From Methylosinus sporium (lineage in GTDB: Bacteria > Pseudomonadota > Alphaproteobacteria > Rhizobiales > Beijerinckiaceae): 64,000 nt of DNA. The notes beneath the pieces are model-generated. The model made no database searches. It saw nothing but the letters and a program-made list of their open reading frames with translations, and was not told the origin of the DNA. This document shows, piece by piece, positions 8,783 through 18,293 of this stretch. Each line of letters begins with the position of its first letter. Position 1 is the first letter of the stretch. The stretch covers positions 310,001 to 374,000 of the forward strand of contig NZ_PUIV01000001.1 in assembly GCF_003113265.1 (NCBI RefSeq), given 5' to 3'. The position numbers and the translations under genes were made by a program.

Positions 8783-9262
8783 ATGACCGATACGAATGGA
8801 AACGGCTCCGGCCCGACCGGCGCCCCGGCGCTCAATGTGCTCGTGCAATATGTGAAAGATCTCTCCTTCGAGAATCCCAATGCGCCGCGCTCCTTGCAGC
8901 CGCGCCAGAATCCGCCGGACATCGGCATTCAGGTCAATGTGAACGCCAAGCAGCTGTCGCCCGAGGATTTCGAAGTCTCGGTGACGCTGGAAGCCTCCGC
9001 CACCGAGGGCGGCGAGGCGCTGTTCAAGCTCGAGGTCGATTACGGTGGCGTGTTCCGCCTCGTGAATATTCCCGCCGAGCAAATTCATCCGATCGTGATG
9101 ATCGAATGCCCGCGGCTTCTGTTCCCCTTTCTGCGCCAGGTCGTCGCCGACGCCACGCGCAATGGCGGCTTCCCGCCCCTCTATGTCGATCCGATCGACT
9201 TTTTCGCGCTCTATCAGCAGCGCGCAGCCCAGGAGCAGCAGGCTCCCGCCAACGCCAACTGA
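8783..9262 (+). CDS. secB: Protein-export chaperone SecB
   Basis: 159 residues. Homotetrameric cytosolic chaperone that keeps preproteins unfolded and hands them to SecA. Typical blocks are [15 protein letters not shown] near the N-terminus, the mid-protein [10 protein letters not shown], and the C-terminal [32 protein letters not shown]. Start ATG 8783 has GGGAG about 8 bases upstream; longer in-frame starts from 8606 would add residues with no family counterpart. The tail is Gln/Ala-rich, normal for the group. The 286 bp upstream hold no gene I can support. It converges with dnaQ. Confidence 0.96.
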   Translation: MTDTNGNGSGPTGAPALNVLVQYVKDLSFENPNAPRSLQPRQNPPDIGIQVNVNAKQLSPEDFEVSVTLEASATEGGEALFKLEVDYGGVFRLVNIPAEQIHPIVMIECPRLLFPFLRQVVADATRNGGFPPLYVDPIDFFALYQQRAAQEQQAPANAN

Positions 9263-9281
9263 GTTTACGGGAGCGAGCCGC

Positions 9282-10022
9282 TCAGGCTCGCTTCTCTATT
9301 CCCGAGGCAAATCCCGCCTCCATCTCTTCCGGCTGCGCGAAATAGCGCAGCCACATCGGCTCCTTGCCCAGCTTGGCGATGAAGGCCTCATGGGCGGCGC
9401 GCTCCGCCTCGGTGAGCAGCGGCGCGAGCTTTTGCGGACGGCTGCGCAGCAATTCGCCGCCGCCCGCTTCCGCCAGAGTCGCAGCGTCCGCTTGCAATAT
9501 CAGCGCGGATTGGCGGCCGCCCATCAGCTCCGCATAGACTTCCGCCAGCAGGCCGGCGTCCAGCAGCGCGCCATGCTTGTCGCGGCGCGTGAGATCGACG
9601 CCATAACGCTGGCAGAGCGCGTCCAGCGTGTTGGAGGCGCCCGGATGCCGGCGGCGGGCGAGGGTCAGCGTATCGACGACGCGATCGAAGGGGATCGCCT
9701 CCATCCCCAACAGGCCGAGCTCGAAATTGACGAAGCGCATGTCGAATTCGGCATTGTGCGCGACGAGGGCGGCGTCGCCGACGAATTCGAGAAAGCTCTG
9801 CGCGATTTCGCGAAATTTCTTCTGGCCGGTGAGAAAGGCCGAGGAGAGGCCATGCACGCGAAACGCCTCCTCCGGCATGTCGCGTTCTGGATCGAGATAG
9901 AAATGGAACGTGCGGCCGGAAGGGATCAGATTGGAGATCTCGACGGCGCCGATCTCGACGATGCGATGACCTTTGGTCGGGTCGAGACCGGTCGTCTCCG
10001 TGTCGAAGACGATCTCACGCAT
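9282..10022 (-). CDS. dnaQ: DNA polymerase III epsilon subunit (3'-5' proofreading exonuclease)
   Basis: 246 residues. DEDDh exonuclease that proofreads for the replicative polymerase. The metal-binding and catalytic residues are all present: Asp7 and Glu9 in FDTETTG, Asp94 in HNAEFD, His150 and Asp155 in HGALLDA. The C-terminal third is the tether that binds the alpha subunit. It follows coaE by 21 bp in a maf-coaE-dnaQ minus-strand operon, which is the standard gene order on this side of the alphaproteobacterial origin. Confidence 0.96.
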   Translation of the reverse strand: MREIVFDTETTGLDPTKGHRIVEIGAVEISNLIPSGRTFHFYLDPERDMPEEAFRVHGLSSAFLTGQKKFREIAQSFLEFVGDAALVAHNAEFDMRFVNFELGLLGMEAIPFDRVVDTLTLARRRHPGASNTLDALCQRYGVDLTRRDKHGALLDAGLLAEVYAELMGGRQSALILQADAATLAEAGGGELLRSRPQKLAPLLTEAERAAHEAFIAKLGKEPMWLRYFAQPEEMEAGFASGIEKRA

Positions 10023-10043
10023 TGCTCGCCTCTCTCGAAAGGA

Positions 10044-10664
10044 TCAGCGCGACGGCTCTCGCCGCGCCAGCTCCTCGAGAATTAGCCGAACTTCCCGCCG
10101 AGCGGAATCCAAACCGCGCTCGCTATGCACCACGAAATCGGCGCCGGCGCGCTTTTCGGCGTCCGGCGTCTGCTTGGCGAGAATAGCCGCGAATTTTTCC
10201 TCCGTCATGCCGGGACGCGCGAGCACGCGCGAACGCTGGACGTCCGGCGGGGCGGAGACGACGACGACGGCATCGACATCCTTTTGCGCGCCGATTTCGA
10301 AGAGCAGCGGAATGTCGAAGACGACGAAACGCTCGCCGGCGCGGCGGCAATCCTCTAGGAATTCGTCGCGGCCGGCGGCGACGAGCGGATGCACCAATGC
10401 TTCGAGACGGCGGAGCGCCTCCGAATCGCCGAGCACGCGGGCGGCGAGGCGGGCGCGATCGACGACGCCGTCGACAGTGGTTCCGGGAAACATCTCTTCT
10501 ATGCGCGCCGCTGCGGGACCACGATAAATTTCATGTACGGCGCGATCGGAATCATAGACGGGGACGCCTTCGGCGCGGAAGAGATCGGCGGTTGTCGATT
10601 TGCCCATGCCGATCGAGCCGGTGAGGCCGATGACGAGAGGGCGGGTCGAGGTTTCGGCCTTCAT
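10044..10664 (-). CDS. coaE: Dephospho-CoA kinase
   Basis: 206 residues. Last step of coenzyme A synthesis: phosphorylates the 3'-OH of dephospho-CoA with ATP. P-loop [12 protein letters not shown] at 13-24, the [12 protein letters not shown] substrate block, and the VFDIPLLFE block of the family are all visible. Its start overlaps the stop of maf by 4 bp (ATGA at 10661-10664), so translation is probably coupled. Confidence 0.96.
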   Translation of the reverse strand: MKAETSTRPLVIGLTGSIGMGKSTTADLFRAEGVPVYDSDRAVHEIYRGPAAARIEEMFPGTTVDGVVDRARLAARVLGDSEALRRLEALVHPLVAAGRDEFLEDCRRAGERFVVFDIPLLFEIGAQKDVDAVVVVSAPPDVQRSRVLARPGMTEEKFAAILAKQTPDAEKRAGADFVVHSERGLDSARREVRLILEELARREPSR

Positions 10665-11293
10665 GAGAGAAGCGCGCCTTCACGGCGGAGCGCCGCGAGC
10701 AAGGGCAGCATCGGCAATCCGACGATCGTCCAATGATCCCCGGCGACGCACTCGAAGAGATGCACGCCGAGACCTTCGATCTGATAGGCGCCGGCGCTGG
10801 TCGTCGCTTCCTCGGCGACGCTGTCGAGATAGCGGGCGAGAAACTCGCTCGAAACGGCGCGCATCGTCAAATCCGCATGGGCGAGGGTTTCGAAGATTAT
10901 GTGTCCGTCGCGCGCTAGGGCGATCGCGGAATGCAGGCGATGAGTGCGGCCGGACAGATAGCGCAGCTGCTCGGCGGCGGCGGCGACAGTCGCGGGCTTG
11001 CCGAATCGGCGGCCCTCGCAGCTCGCCACCTGATCGGCGCCGACGACCAGCGCGCCGGGCCGCGTGCGCGACACGAGCGAGGCCTTGTCGCGCGCCAATC
11101 GCGCAGCCACCGCGTCCGCGTCGCCGCCCGCCGCGACGACCTCCGTCTCGATGGCGCGCTCGTCGATCTCGGCCGGATGAATGAGAAAGGGGAGGCCGCT
11201 CTGCTCCAGCGCCATGCGTCGGCCTTTGCTCTTGGAGGCGAGAATCAGCGGCTCGGCGGCGAGCCAGAAAGCGGCGGAACCATCCTGCGACAC
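10661..11293 (-). CDS. maf: Maf family nucleotide pyrophosphatase
   Basis: 210 residues from GTG 11293, chosen because GGAGGAGG lies about 5 bases upstream; an in-frame ATG at 11452 would add 53 residues with no family counterpart. Maf proteins hydrolyse non-canonical or specific nucleoside triphosphates to monophosphates. Visible are the N-terminal [11 protein letters not shown] phosphate loop, [18 protein letters not shown] with the catalytic Asp, and GAYQIEGLG near the C-terminus. In other alphaproteobacteria a maf gene also sits between the origin and coaE; the aroE often found between them is absent here. Confidence 0.9.
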   Translation of the reverse strand: MSQDGSAAFWLAAEPLILASKSKGRRMALEQSGLPFLIHPAEIDERAIETEVVAAGGDADAVAARLARDKASLVSRTRPGALVVGADQVASCEGRRFGKPATVAAAAEQLRYLSGRTHRLHSAIALARDGHIIFETLAHADLTMRAVSSEFLARYLDSVAEEATTSAGAYQIEGLGVHLFECVAGDHWTIVGLPMLPLLAALRREGALLS

Positions 11294-11763
11294 CGAAGCC
11301 TCCTCCGCTTCGCAGCCCACAGCCCGAGCGCGATCACGGGCATTATGGGGAAAAATAGCGCCGCCGACCGGAGGCGTGTGGACAGCTGCGCATATCGTGG
11401 CGCGCCGATCAACAGTCGTAAATCGGCGGGGGATAAACGTCAGCGCGGCCATTGGAAGGCTAGATTCTCCGCCATCAAAAGGACAGCATGTGGGAATCAG
11501 CGCGCAAGCATTTGTTCATAAATCATTTACCGTCTTGTCCACAAAGACGCCGGGAATCGCTCTACAGCTGTGCTCACGCTCCGTAACATGTGGATAAAAG
11601 GTTGACGAAAATTAACTTCCGTTAACGAACCGTCAATAAAATCAAAAAATCTCTTAAAGATTGAATTTTCTTTTTGTGTCGTTTTGGGTTAGCTCCAATG
11701 ACAGGACGAGCGCCAGACGTCGCTTCCCCAACCGTTTCCCGACCTTGCCGGAGCCAAAGCGCA
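11294..11763. other. oriC: Predicted chromosome replication origin (oriC) region
   Basis: This 470-bp gene-free gap lies between maf and hemE, the location of the mapped Caulobacter origin and of the conserved origin cluster in alphaproteobacteria. It contains an exact DnaA box in reverse (TGTGGATAA, 11589-11597), a one-mismatch box TTGTCCACA (11535-11543) and weaker TGTGGACAG (11377-11385). A strongly AT-rich tract, unusual for this GC-rich sequence, runs from about 11597 to 11680 and could be the unwinding element. TTAAC-TTCCG-TTAAC at 11612-11626 resembles a CtrA site but has a 6- rather than 7-nt gap between TTAA halves. Origin function is inference. Confidence 0.7.
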
Positions 11764-12801
11764 ATGAGTGATCGTAAGCCGCTCCTCGATGTTCTACGCG
11801 GCGAAGCGCGCGCCATTCCGCCGATTTGGCTGATGCGGCAGGCTGGCCGTTATCTCCCGGAATATCAGGAGCTGCGCGCCAAGGCCGGCAGTTTTCTCGA
11901 CACCTGCTACAATCCGCGGACGGCGGCGCGGATCACTTTGCAGCCGATCGAGCGCTTCGGCTTCGACGCGGCGATTTTGTTCAGCGATATTCTCGTCGTG
12001 CCGGACGCGCTGGGGCAGAAGGTCTGGTTCGAGTCGGGCCATGGCCCGCGGCTCGTTCCCCTCGAGAACGACAGCGACGTCGACGCGCTTTCGGGTAGCT
12101 TCGACATCGGCAAGCTCGCGCCCGTTTTCGAGACGATCGATCGGGTGAAGGGCGAGCTGCCGAGCTCTGTGGCCTTCATCGGCTTTTGTGGCGCGCCTTG
12201 GACGGTTGCGAGCTATATGATCGCCGGCCGCGGCACGCCGGATCAGGCGCCGGCGCGGCTCTTCGCCTATCGCCGGCCGGAGGCTTTCGCGCGGCTCATC
12301 GATATATTGGTCGAAGCCTCGGTCGCTTATCTCATTCGGCAGATCGACGCCGGCGTCGAGACGCTACAGATTTTCGACAGCTGGGCGGGCGTGCTGCCGC
12401 CGCAGGAATTCGAGCGCTGGGTGGCGGCGCCGCTGAAAAAGATCATCGACAAGGTGAAGGAAGCCCGTCCTGGCGTTCCGATCATCGCTTTCGCGCGTGG
12501 CGGGGCGACGCATCTGCCGCGTCTCGCGGAAACGCTCGGCGCCGACGCGCTGGGGCTGGATACGGCGATCGATCCCGTTTGGGCGGCGAAGCATATTCCC
12601 GCCGGGCCGGCGCTACAGGGAAATCTCGATCCGCTCGCTCTTCTCGCCGGCGGAGCGGCGCTCGATCGCGAGATCGATTCGATCTTGCGGAGCTTCGCGG
12701 GGCGCCCGCATATTTTCAACCTGGGCCACGGCGTTTTGCCGGAGACCCCGCTAGAGCATGTCTCGCAATTGATCGAGCGCGTTCGCAGAGCAGGAAATTG
12801 A
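11764..12801 (+). CDS. hemE: Uroporphyrinogen decarboxylase
   Basis: 345 residues. Decarboxylates the four acetate side chains of uroporphyrinogen III to give coproporphyrinogen III. Family signature PPIWLMRQAGRYLPEY near the N-terminus, GFCGAPWTVASYM in the middle and FNLGHGVLPETP near the C-terminus are complete. ATG 11764 gives the usual length; the upstream in-frame start at 11674 would lie in the AT-rich origin tract. It is the origin-flanking gene of the cluster, so expression may respond to gene dosage and to origin activity. Confidence 0.97.
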   Translation: MSDRKPLLDVLRGEARAIPPIWLMRQAGRYLPEYQELRAKAGSFLDTCYNPRTAARITLQPIERFGFDAAILFSDILVVPDALGQKVWFESGHGPRLVPLENDSDVDALSGSFDIGKLAPVFETIDRVKGELPSSVAFIGFCGAPWTVASYMIAGRGTPDQAPARLFAYRRPEAFARLIDILVEASVAYLIRQIDAGVETLQIFDSWAGVLPPQEFERWVAAPLKKIIDKVKEARPGVPIIAFARGGATHLPRLAETLGADALGLDTAIDPVWAAKHIPAGPALQGNLDPLALLAGGAALDREIDSILRSFAGRPHIFNLGHGVLPETPLEHVSQLIERVRRAGN

Positions 12802-12805
12802 CGTC

Positions 12806-13225
12806 ATGTATCTCTGGATCAAAGCTCTACATGTGATCGCCATTATCGGCTGGATGGCGGGGCTGCTCTATCTGCCGCGGCTCTTCGTCTATCACACGGA
12901 AGTCGGGCAGGGTGCGCCCTCGGCCTTGTTCAAGAAGATGGAGCGCCGGCTCGCTCTCTACATCATGGCGCCGATGATGATCGTTGCTTGGGCGGCGGGA
13001 CTGGCGCTGATCTATTTCGGCTCCTTTCATGGAGCCGGCTGGCTGCACGCGAAACTGGCGCTCGTCGTGCTGCTCACCGGCGTCCACTTTTATTTCGGCG
13101 TGACGCAGCGCGCTTTCGAGCGCGACGAGAATCGCAGGCCGGCGCGATTCTTTCGATTCATCAATGAGGTTCCGACGCTGCTGATGATCGGCATCGTCAT
13201 ATTGGTGATCGTCAAGCCGTTCTGA
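12806..13225 (+). CDS. hemJ: Protoporphyrinogen oxidase HemJ
   Basis: 139 residues, four hydrophobic helices. Oxidises protoporphyrinogen IX to protoporphyrin IX in the membrane. The N-terminal ALHVIAIIGWMAGLLYLPRLFVYH block carries the conserved His and Arg/Tyr positions of HemJ, and the end motif EVPTLLMIGIVILVIVKPF is typical. It follows hemE by 4 bp, so both are co-translated. It supplies the oxidase step, consistent with the TPR-type HemY upstream having another role. Confidence 0.93.
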   Translation: MYLWIKALHVIAIIGWMAGLLYLPRLFVYHTEVGQGAPSALFKKMERRLALYIMAPMMIVAWAAGLALIYFGSFHGAGWLHAKLALVVLLTGVHFYFGVTQRAFERDENRRPARFFRFINEVPTLLMIGIVILVIVKPF

Positions 13226-13226
13226 A

Positions 13227-13245
13227 GACAGGGGGTTTTCCCCGT
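13227..13245 (+). terminator. Hairpin just after hemJ
   Basis: GAC-A-GGGG-G-TTTT-CCCC-GTC lies directly after the hemJ stop. The G4/C4 core with a T-rich loop could end the hemE-hemJ transcript, but no T-run follows the stem. Confidence 0.4.
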
Positions 13246-13266
13246 CCTTCACGCAAATGTCATAGG

Positions 13267-13299
13267 TTTCGGGCGGATGGCTTGCGTTTCCGCCCGAAA
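13267..13299. promoter_or_regulatory. Strong hairpin in the hemJ-rho gap (rho leader or terminator)
   Basis: TTTCGGGCGGA (13267-13277) and TCCGCCCGAAA (13289-13299) are perfect 11-bp complements around an 11-nt loop. It lies about 155 bp upstream of the rho start. It may terminate the hem transcript or sit in a rho leader, where Rho autoregulation by attenuation is known in other bacteria; which applies here cannot be told from sequence. Confidence 0.45.
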
Positions 13300-13455
13300 G
13301 GGATTAATTGCTGAGTCACTCACCTCAAGGCAGATCGTCGTTTCACGCGACAGCCGGATCAAAACCGGCGCACCGGGGCATCGGCTCCGCATCCCTTCTG
13401 CCCATCCCGCGCCCTAGCCCGCGTTTCATCCGAATATCGTCGAGGATTGTCCCAA

Positions 13456-14724
13456 ATGGGGGAAATCAAGCTTCAGGACCTGAAGTCCAAATCGGCCGCC
13501 GAATTGCTCGCCTTCGCAGAGGAGCATGAGGTCGAGGGCGCGTCGCTCATGCGGCGCCAGGAACTGCTCTTTGCAATATTGAAGCAATTCGCCGGTCGCG
13601 ACGTCGAGATCGTCGGCGAAGGCGTCGTCGAAGTGCTGCAGGACGGCTTCGCTTTCCTGCGTTCGCCAGACGCCAATTATCTCGCCGGCCCAGACGATAT
13701 TTATGTGTCGCCCTCGCAGATTCGCCGTTTCGGCCTGCGCACCGGCGACACGGTCGAGGGCATGATCCGCAGCCCCAAGGAGGGCGAGCGTTATTTCGCG
13801 CTTCTCAAGGTCAATTCGATCAATTTCGAAGATCCGGAGAAGGTGCGGCACAAGGTCCCCTTCGACAATCTGACGCCGCTCTATCCCGATGAGCGTTTGA
13901 AGCTCGAGATCGACGATCCGACGCGCAAGGACCTTTCCGCCCGCGTCATCGATCTCGTCGCGCCGATCGGCAAGGGCCAGCGCGCTCTGGTCGTCGCGCC
14001 GCCGCGCACCGGCAAGACCGTGCTGTTGCAGAATATCGCGCAGTCGATCACCACCAATCATCCCGAGTGCTATCTGATCGTTCTGCTGATCGACGAGCGC
14101 CCGGAAGAAGTGACCGATATGCAGCGCTCGGTGAAGGGCGAGGTGGTCTCCTCCACCTTCGATGAGCCGGCGGTGCGCCATGTGCAGGTCGCCGAAATGG
14201 TGATCGAGAAAGCCAAGCGCCTCGTCGAGCATCGCCGCGATGTGGTGATCCTGCTCGATTCGATCACCCGTCTCGGCCGCGCCTACAACACGGTCGTCCC
14301 GTCCTCCGGCAAGGTGCTGACCGGTGGTGTGGACGCCAATGCTCTGCAGCGGCCGAAGCGCTTCTTCGGCGCCGCGCGCAATATCGAGGAAGGCGGCTCG
14401 CTGACCATCATCGCCACGGCGCTGATCGACACCGGCTCGCGCATGGACGAGGTGATTTTCGAGGAGTTCAAGGGAACGGGCAATTCGGAGATTATTCTCG
14501 ATCGCAAGGTCTCCGACAAGCGCGTCTTCCCGGCGATCGATATCACCCGCTCCGGCACCCGCAAGGAAGAGCTGCTGGTGCCCTCCGACATACTCAAAAA
14601 GATGTATGTGCTACGCCGCATCCTCAATCCGATGGGCACGGTGGACGCCATCGAATTCCTGCTCGGCAAGCTTCGCGAGACGCCGAAGGGCAACGCCAGC
14701 TTCTTCGATTCGATGAACACCTGA
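13456..14724 (+). CDS. rho: Transcription termination factor Rho
   Basis: 422 residues. Hexameric RNA-dependent ATPase/helicase. N-terminal Rho_N helices (about 1-45), the cold-shock-type RNA-binding domain with GFAFLRS and [20 protein letters not shown] (about 62-97), Walker [12 protein letters not shown] at 181-191, Walker [14 protein letters not shown], then the Q and R loops. ATG 13456 is preferred because GAGGA at 13442-13446 is correctly spaced; a TTG at 13447 would be too close to it. Position between hemE/hemJ and mnmE is the standard origin-proximal order. Confidence 0.97.
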   Translation: MGEIKLQDLKSKSAAELLAFAEEHEVEGASLMRRQELLFAILKQFAGRDVEIVGEGVVEVLQDGFAFLRSPDANYLAGPDDIYVSPSQIRRFGLRTGDTVEGMIRSPKEGERYFALLKVNSINFEDPEKVRHKVPFDNLTPLYPDERLKLEIDDPTRKDLSARVIDLVAPIGKGQRALVVAPPRTGKTVLLQNIAQSITTNHPECYLIVLLIDERPEEVTDMQRSVKGEVVSSTFDEPAVRHVQVAEMVIEKAKRLVEHRRDVVILLDSITRLGRAYNTVVPSSGKVLTGGVDANALQRPKRFFGAARNIEEGGSLTIIATALIDTGSRMDEVIFEEFKGTGNSEIILDRKVSDKRVFPAIDITRSGTRKEELLVPSDILKKMYVLRRILNPMGTVDAIEFLLGKLRETPKGNASFFDSMNT

Positions 14725-14774
14725 GGCGAGGCCCGCGGACGCGCTGTCCGAGGGCTCCCGCATTTCGGGAGAAT

Positions 14775-14807
14775 AAGGCCGAGCCTCTGTCGCTCGGCCT
14801 TTGCTTT
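14775..14807 (+). terminator. Intrinsic terminator after rho
   Basis: AAGGCCGAGC (14775-14784) pairs exactly with GCTCGGCCTT (14792-14801) around a 7-nt loop, followed by a T-rich run (TGCTTTT). A classical Rho-independent terminator about 50 bp behind the rho gene. Confidence 0.75.
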
Positions 14808-14871
14808 TGGTGGGGCCTGAACAGAAAAGCATGTCGCCGCCAGGCAATCGGGTGAAGGATAAAATCCCCGA

Positions 14872-14993
14872 CCCTCGTCCCTGAGGAGCCGCCGCAGGCG
14901 GCGTCTCGAAGGACGTTTGCGGGCGGAAATCTCGGGATTCTCGCCGTGGCCGTCCTTCGAGACGCCCGCTTCGCGGGCTCCTCGGGACGAGGG
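14872..14993. repeat. Paired REP-like inverted repeat upstream of mnmE
   Basis: Two arms of about 43 nt (14872-14915 and 14951-14993) are imperfect complements: each carries CCTCGTCC, AGGAGCC and CGTCTCGAAGGACG or their complements. Each arm also has its own small hairpin (GCCGCCGCAGGCGGC and GCCCGCTTCGCGGGC). This head-to-head arrangement is like a REP doublet (BIME). A decayed relative sits near 24590-24690. Confidence 0.7.
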
Positions 14994-15091
14994 TTCGGAA
15001 TATCGTCCCTCACCTGATCGCCCTGATGTCGCGCTATCTCCCGCGCTGAAATTCGCGTAGAGCGATCCGGTGTTCCGTCGGATGTGCAGCT

Positions 15092-16396
15092 ATGTCGATT
15101 GAAACGATCTTTGCCTCGGCCACAGGGGCGGGGCGCGCGGCGATCGCGGTGATTCGGCTGTCCGGCCCGATAGTCGGCGCTGTGTTGGAGCGGATCGCAG
15201 GACGGCTTCCCGAGCCGAGATCGGCGCATTATGCGCGTCTCGCCGACCCGCGAAGCGGCGAGACGATCGATCGCGGCCTCATTCTCTATTTTCCGGCGCC
15301 CAATTCCCCGACGGGCGAGGATTACGCCGAATTGCAGATTCACGGCGGCCGCGCAGTGATGCGCGCGGTTCTGACGGCTCTGAGCGCGTTTTCGGGCCTG
15401 CGGGAAGCGCAGCCGGGAGAGTTTGCGCGGCGCAGCCTCGCCAATGGCAAAATGGATCTGTCGCAGGTCGAAGGCCTCGCCGATCTCATCGAGGCGGAGA
15501 CGGAGTGTCAGCGCCGTCAGGCGATCCGGGCGCTGGGCGGGGCTTTGCGCAAGCAGGTCGAGAGCTGGCGCGAGATTCTGATCCGCGCCCTGGCTTTGGT
15601 GGAGGCGGAGCTCGATTTCTCTGACGAAGGCGATGTGTTCGAGCCGGCGACCGCGCTCCATCCTCTGCTCGCGCCTCTGCTCGAGGACATGTCGGCCGTA
15701 TTGGCGAATGGCGCGGCGAGCGAACGGCTCCGCGATGGTTTCGTCGTGCTGCTGCTCGGCCAGCCGAATGCGGGGAAATCGACGCTGCTCAACGCGCTGG
15801 CGCGGCGCGACGTCGCGATCGTCTCCCCGGTTCCCGGAACGACGCGCGACATGATCGAGGTTCATCTCGATCTCGGCGGCGTTCCGGTGACTTTGGTCGA
15901 TACGGCCGGCCTGCGTGAGGCGAAGGACGAGATCGAACGTATCGGGGTCGAGCGGACGCGGGCGCGAATCGCCGAGGCCGATCTGCTGCTCTGGCTCTCC
16001 GAAAAAGGGGCGGACGCTCCCGAATTGGCGGCCGCCGAGGGGGCGGAGCTCATTCGCGTCGCGACCAAGGCGGATTTGGGGAATTGCACATCAGATGACC
16101 TTGCAATTTCTGCTCGAACAGGGTTTGGAATAGAGCGACTCCTGGATGAAATGGCGGCGCGCGCCAGGCAGCGGCTGGGCGATGGCTCGACGGCTGTGCT
16201 GACGCGCGAGCGGCATCGGCGGCTCATTCAGGAGGCGAGAGATGCGATCGAGGCAAGCCTCGATCTAGGTAAGCCGCTCGAATTCGTCGCAGACGATCTG
16301 CGCGTCACGGGCCGCGCGCTCGGGCGGATCGTCGGCGCCGTCGATGTCGAGGATGTGCTGGATGCGATTTTCTCGCAATTTTGCATCGGCAAATGA
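15092..16396 (+). CDS. mnmE: tRNA uridine-5-carboxymethylaminomethyl(34) synthesis GTPase MnmE
   Basis: 434 residues. With MnmG it installs the cmnm5 group on U34 of certain tRNAs. N-terminal tetrahydrofolate-binding domain (to about 115), helical domain, inserted G domain with P-loop GQPNAGKS at 223-230 and DTAGLRE at 270-276, and the C-terminal CIGK with the conserved Cys431. All landmarks are intact. Followed immediately by mnmG; an ATG of the mnmG frame overlaps its TGA. Confidence 0.97.
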   Translation: MSIETIFASATGAGRAAIAVIRLSGPIVGAVLERIAGRLPEPRSAHYARLADPRSGETIDRGLILYFPAPNSPTGEDYAELQIHGGRAVMRAVLTALSAFSGLREAQPGEFARRSLANGKMDLSQVEGLADLIEAETECQRRQAIRALGGALRKQVESWREILIRALALVEAELDFSDEGDVFEPATALHPLLAPLLEDMSAVLANGAASERLRDGFVVLLLGQPNAGKSTLLNALARRDVAIVSPVPGTTRDMIEVHLDLGGVPVTLVDTAGLREAKDEIERIGVERTRARIAEADLLLWLSEKGADAPELAAAEGAELIRVATKADLGNCTSDDLAISARTGFGIERLLDEMAARARQRLGDGSTAVLTRERHRRLIQEARDAIEASLDLGKPLEFVADDLRVTGRALGRIVGAVDVEDVLDAIFSQFCIGK

Positions 16397-16412
16397 TGTT
16401 TCACGTGAAACA
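16397..16412. promoter_or_regulatory. parS: parS site 1 (perfect 16-bp palindrome)
   Basis: TGTTTCACGTGAAACA, the exact consensus bound by chromosomal ParB. It lies at the mnmE-mnmG junction. parA and parB are about 2.5 kb downstream, so a complete parABS segregation system is present beside the predicted origin. Confidence 0.93.
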
Positions 16413-16437
16413 GGATAGCAGGACCGAGGACGGGAAA

Positions 16438-18285
16438 TTGAGTCGAGTGGCCTATGACGTGATCGTGATCGGCGGCGGCCATGCCGGCTGCGAGGCGGCC
16501 GCTGCGGCTGCGCGTCGGGGCGCGCGCACAGCGCTCGTCACCCATTCTCGCGCGACGATCGGCGCCATGTCCTGCAATCCGGCGATCGGCGGGCTCGGCA
16601 AGGGCCAGCTCGTTCGCGAGATCGACGCGCTGGACGGGCTCATGGGCCGCGTCGCCGACGCCGCCGGAATCCAGTTTCGCCTGCTCAATCGCTCCAAGGG
16701 CCCGGCGGTGCGCGGCCCGCGCGCCCAGGCCGATCGCAAGCTCTATCGCGCCGCGATGCAAGAAGCGATCGCCGAGGTCGCAAATTTCGACGTCATCGAA
16801 GGCTCGGCCGAAGGTTTGGATGTCCAGCAGGGACGTGTCGTCGGCGTGACCCTGGATGGCGCGACGTTCGCCGCCGGCGCTGTGGTGGTGACGACCGGCA
16901 CTTTCTTGAACGGCGTCATTCATATCGGCGCAACGCAATATTCGGCGGGGCGGATGGGCGAGCGCCCGTCGCTCGGCCTCGCCGAGAATTTGCGCAGCAT
17001 GGGCTTTGCGACGAGCCGGCTCAAGACCGGAACGCCGCCGCGCCTCGACGGCCGCACGATCGACTGGGCCCGTCTCGAGGAACAAAAGGGTGACGAGACG
17101 CCGGAGCCTTTCTCCTATCTGACGACATCGATCGCCAATCCGCAGATCGCCTGCCATATCACCCGCACCAACGCCGCCGCGCATAAGGTCATTCTCGACA
17201 ATCTCGAGCATTCGCCGATGCGCAGCGGCGCGATCTCCGGGCCCGGCCCGCGCTATTGTCCTTCGATCGAGGATAAGGTCACGCGCTTCGGCGACCGCGA
17301 CGCCCATCAGATTTTTCTCGAGCCGGAAGGGCTCGACGACGACACTGTCTATCCCAATGGGATTTCGACCTCGCTGCCGGAAGAGGTCCAGCGCGCTTTC
17401 ATCCAAAAGATCGAGGGGCTCGAAAACACGCGCATTTTGCGGCCGGGCTATGCGATCGAATATGATTTCATAGATCCGCGCGAGCTCGACGCCACTCTGG
17501 AAACAAAGCGTGTCCGAGGCCTGTTCTTCGGCGGTCAGATCAATGGCACGACAGGATATGAGGAGGCGGCGGCTCAGGGATTGGTCGCTGGACTCAACGC
17601 CGCCGCTCGAGCGGGCGGCGCGGCGGCGGTGGTCTTCGATCGCGCCGAGGCCTATCTCGGCGTGATGATCGACGATCTCGTCACCCGCGGCGTCAGCGAG
17701 CCCTATCGCATGTTCACCTCGCGCGCCGAATATCGACTGTCGCTGCGCGCGGACAATGCGGATGAGCGGTTGACGGGCAAGGGACTCGAGATCGGCTGTA
17801 TCGGACGGGAGCGCGCGCGGGTTCATGAGGAACGGATGGCGCGGCTCGGCGGCGCGCGCACTCTGCTCCAGCAATTGTCTCTGACCTCGGCGGCGGCCGC
17901 CCGCGCCGGCCTGCCGATCAATCAGGATGGGCAGAGGCGCAGCGGCTATGCTCTGCTGTCCTTTCCGGGAATCGATCTGGCGCGGCTCGCATCGATTTGG
18001 CCGCAACTTCTCGAGATCGATTCGGAGACGGCGGCCCGGGTCGAGACCGACGCGCGCTACGCCGTTTATCTCGATCGGCAGAGCGCCGACATCGATTCCT
18101 ATCGCCGAGACGAGCAGCTCGCTCTCCCCTCGACGCTCGACTATCGGGAAATCGGCGGTCTCTCCGCCGAGCTCTGCGCCAAACTGTCGGCGCTGCGTCC
18201 GCGCACGCTGGGACAGGCGCAGCGCATAGAGGGCGTCACTCCTGCCGCGCTCACCCTTTTGGCGGCGCGGGCGCGGCGCGGGTGA
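16438..18285 (+). CDS. mnmG: tRNA uridine-5-carboxymethylaminomethyl(34) synthesis enzyme MnmG
   Basis: FAD enzyme partner of MnmE, 615 residues from TTG 16438. Dinucleotide-binding [14 protein letters not shown], then [64 protein letters not shown] and the C-terminal [11 protein letters not shown] are intact. TTG 16438 has CGAGGA 7 bases upstream and gives the short N-terminus usual in relatives. The alternative ATG at 16396, overlapping the mnmE stop, lacks a ribosome site and would encode MFHVKQ from the parS palindrome; it cannot be excluded. Confidence 0.95.
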   Translation: MSRVAYDVIVIGGGHAGCEAAAAAARRGARTALVTHSRATIGAMSCNPAIGGLGKGQLVREIDALDGLMGRVADAAGIQFRLLNRSKGPAVRGPRAQADRKLYRAAMQEAIAEVANFDVIEGSAEGLDVQQGRVVGVTLDGATFAAGAVVVTTGTFLNGVIHIGATQYSAGRMGERPSLGLAENLRSMGFATSRLKTGTPPRLDGRTIDWARLEEQKGDETPEPFSYLTTSIANPQIACHITRTNAAAHKVILDNLEHSPMRSGAISGPGPRYCPSIEDKVTRFGDRDAHQIFLEPEGLDDDTVYPNGISTSLPEEVQRAFIQKIEGLENTRILRPGYAIEYDFIDPRELDATLETKRVRGLFFGGQINGTTGYEEAAAQGLVAGLNAAARAGGAAAVVFDRAEAYLGVMIDDLVTRGVSEPYRMFTSRAEYRLSLRADNADERLTGKGLEIGCIGRERARVHEERMARLGGARTLLQQLSLTSAAAARAGLPINQDGQRRSGYALLSFPGIDLARLASIWPQLLEIDSETAARVETDARYAVYLDRQSADIDSYRRDEQLALPSTLDYREIGGLSAELCAKLSALRPRTLGQAQRIEGVTPAALTLLAARARRG

Positions 18286-18293
18286 TCGATAAA

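Noticed and set aside
11612-11626. A canonical CtrA box in the origin
   Set aside because: The two TTAA halves are separated by 6 nt, not 7; noted only as CtrA-like.
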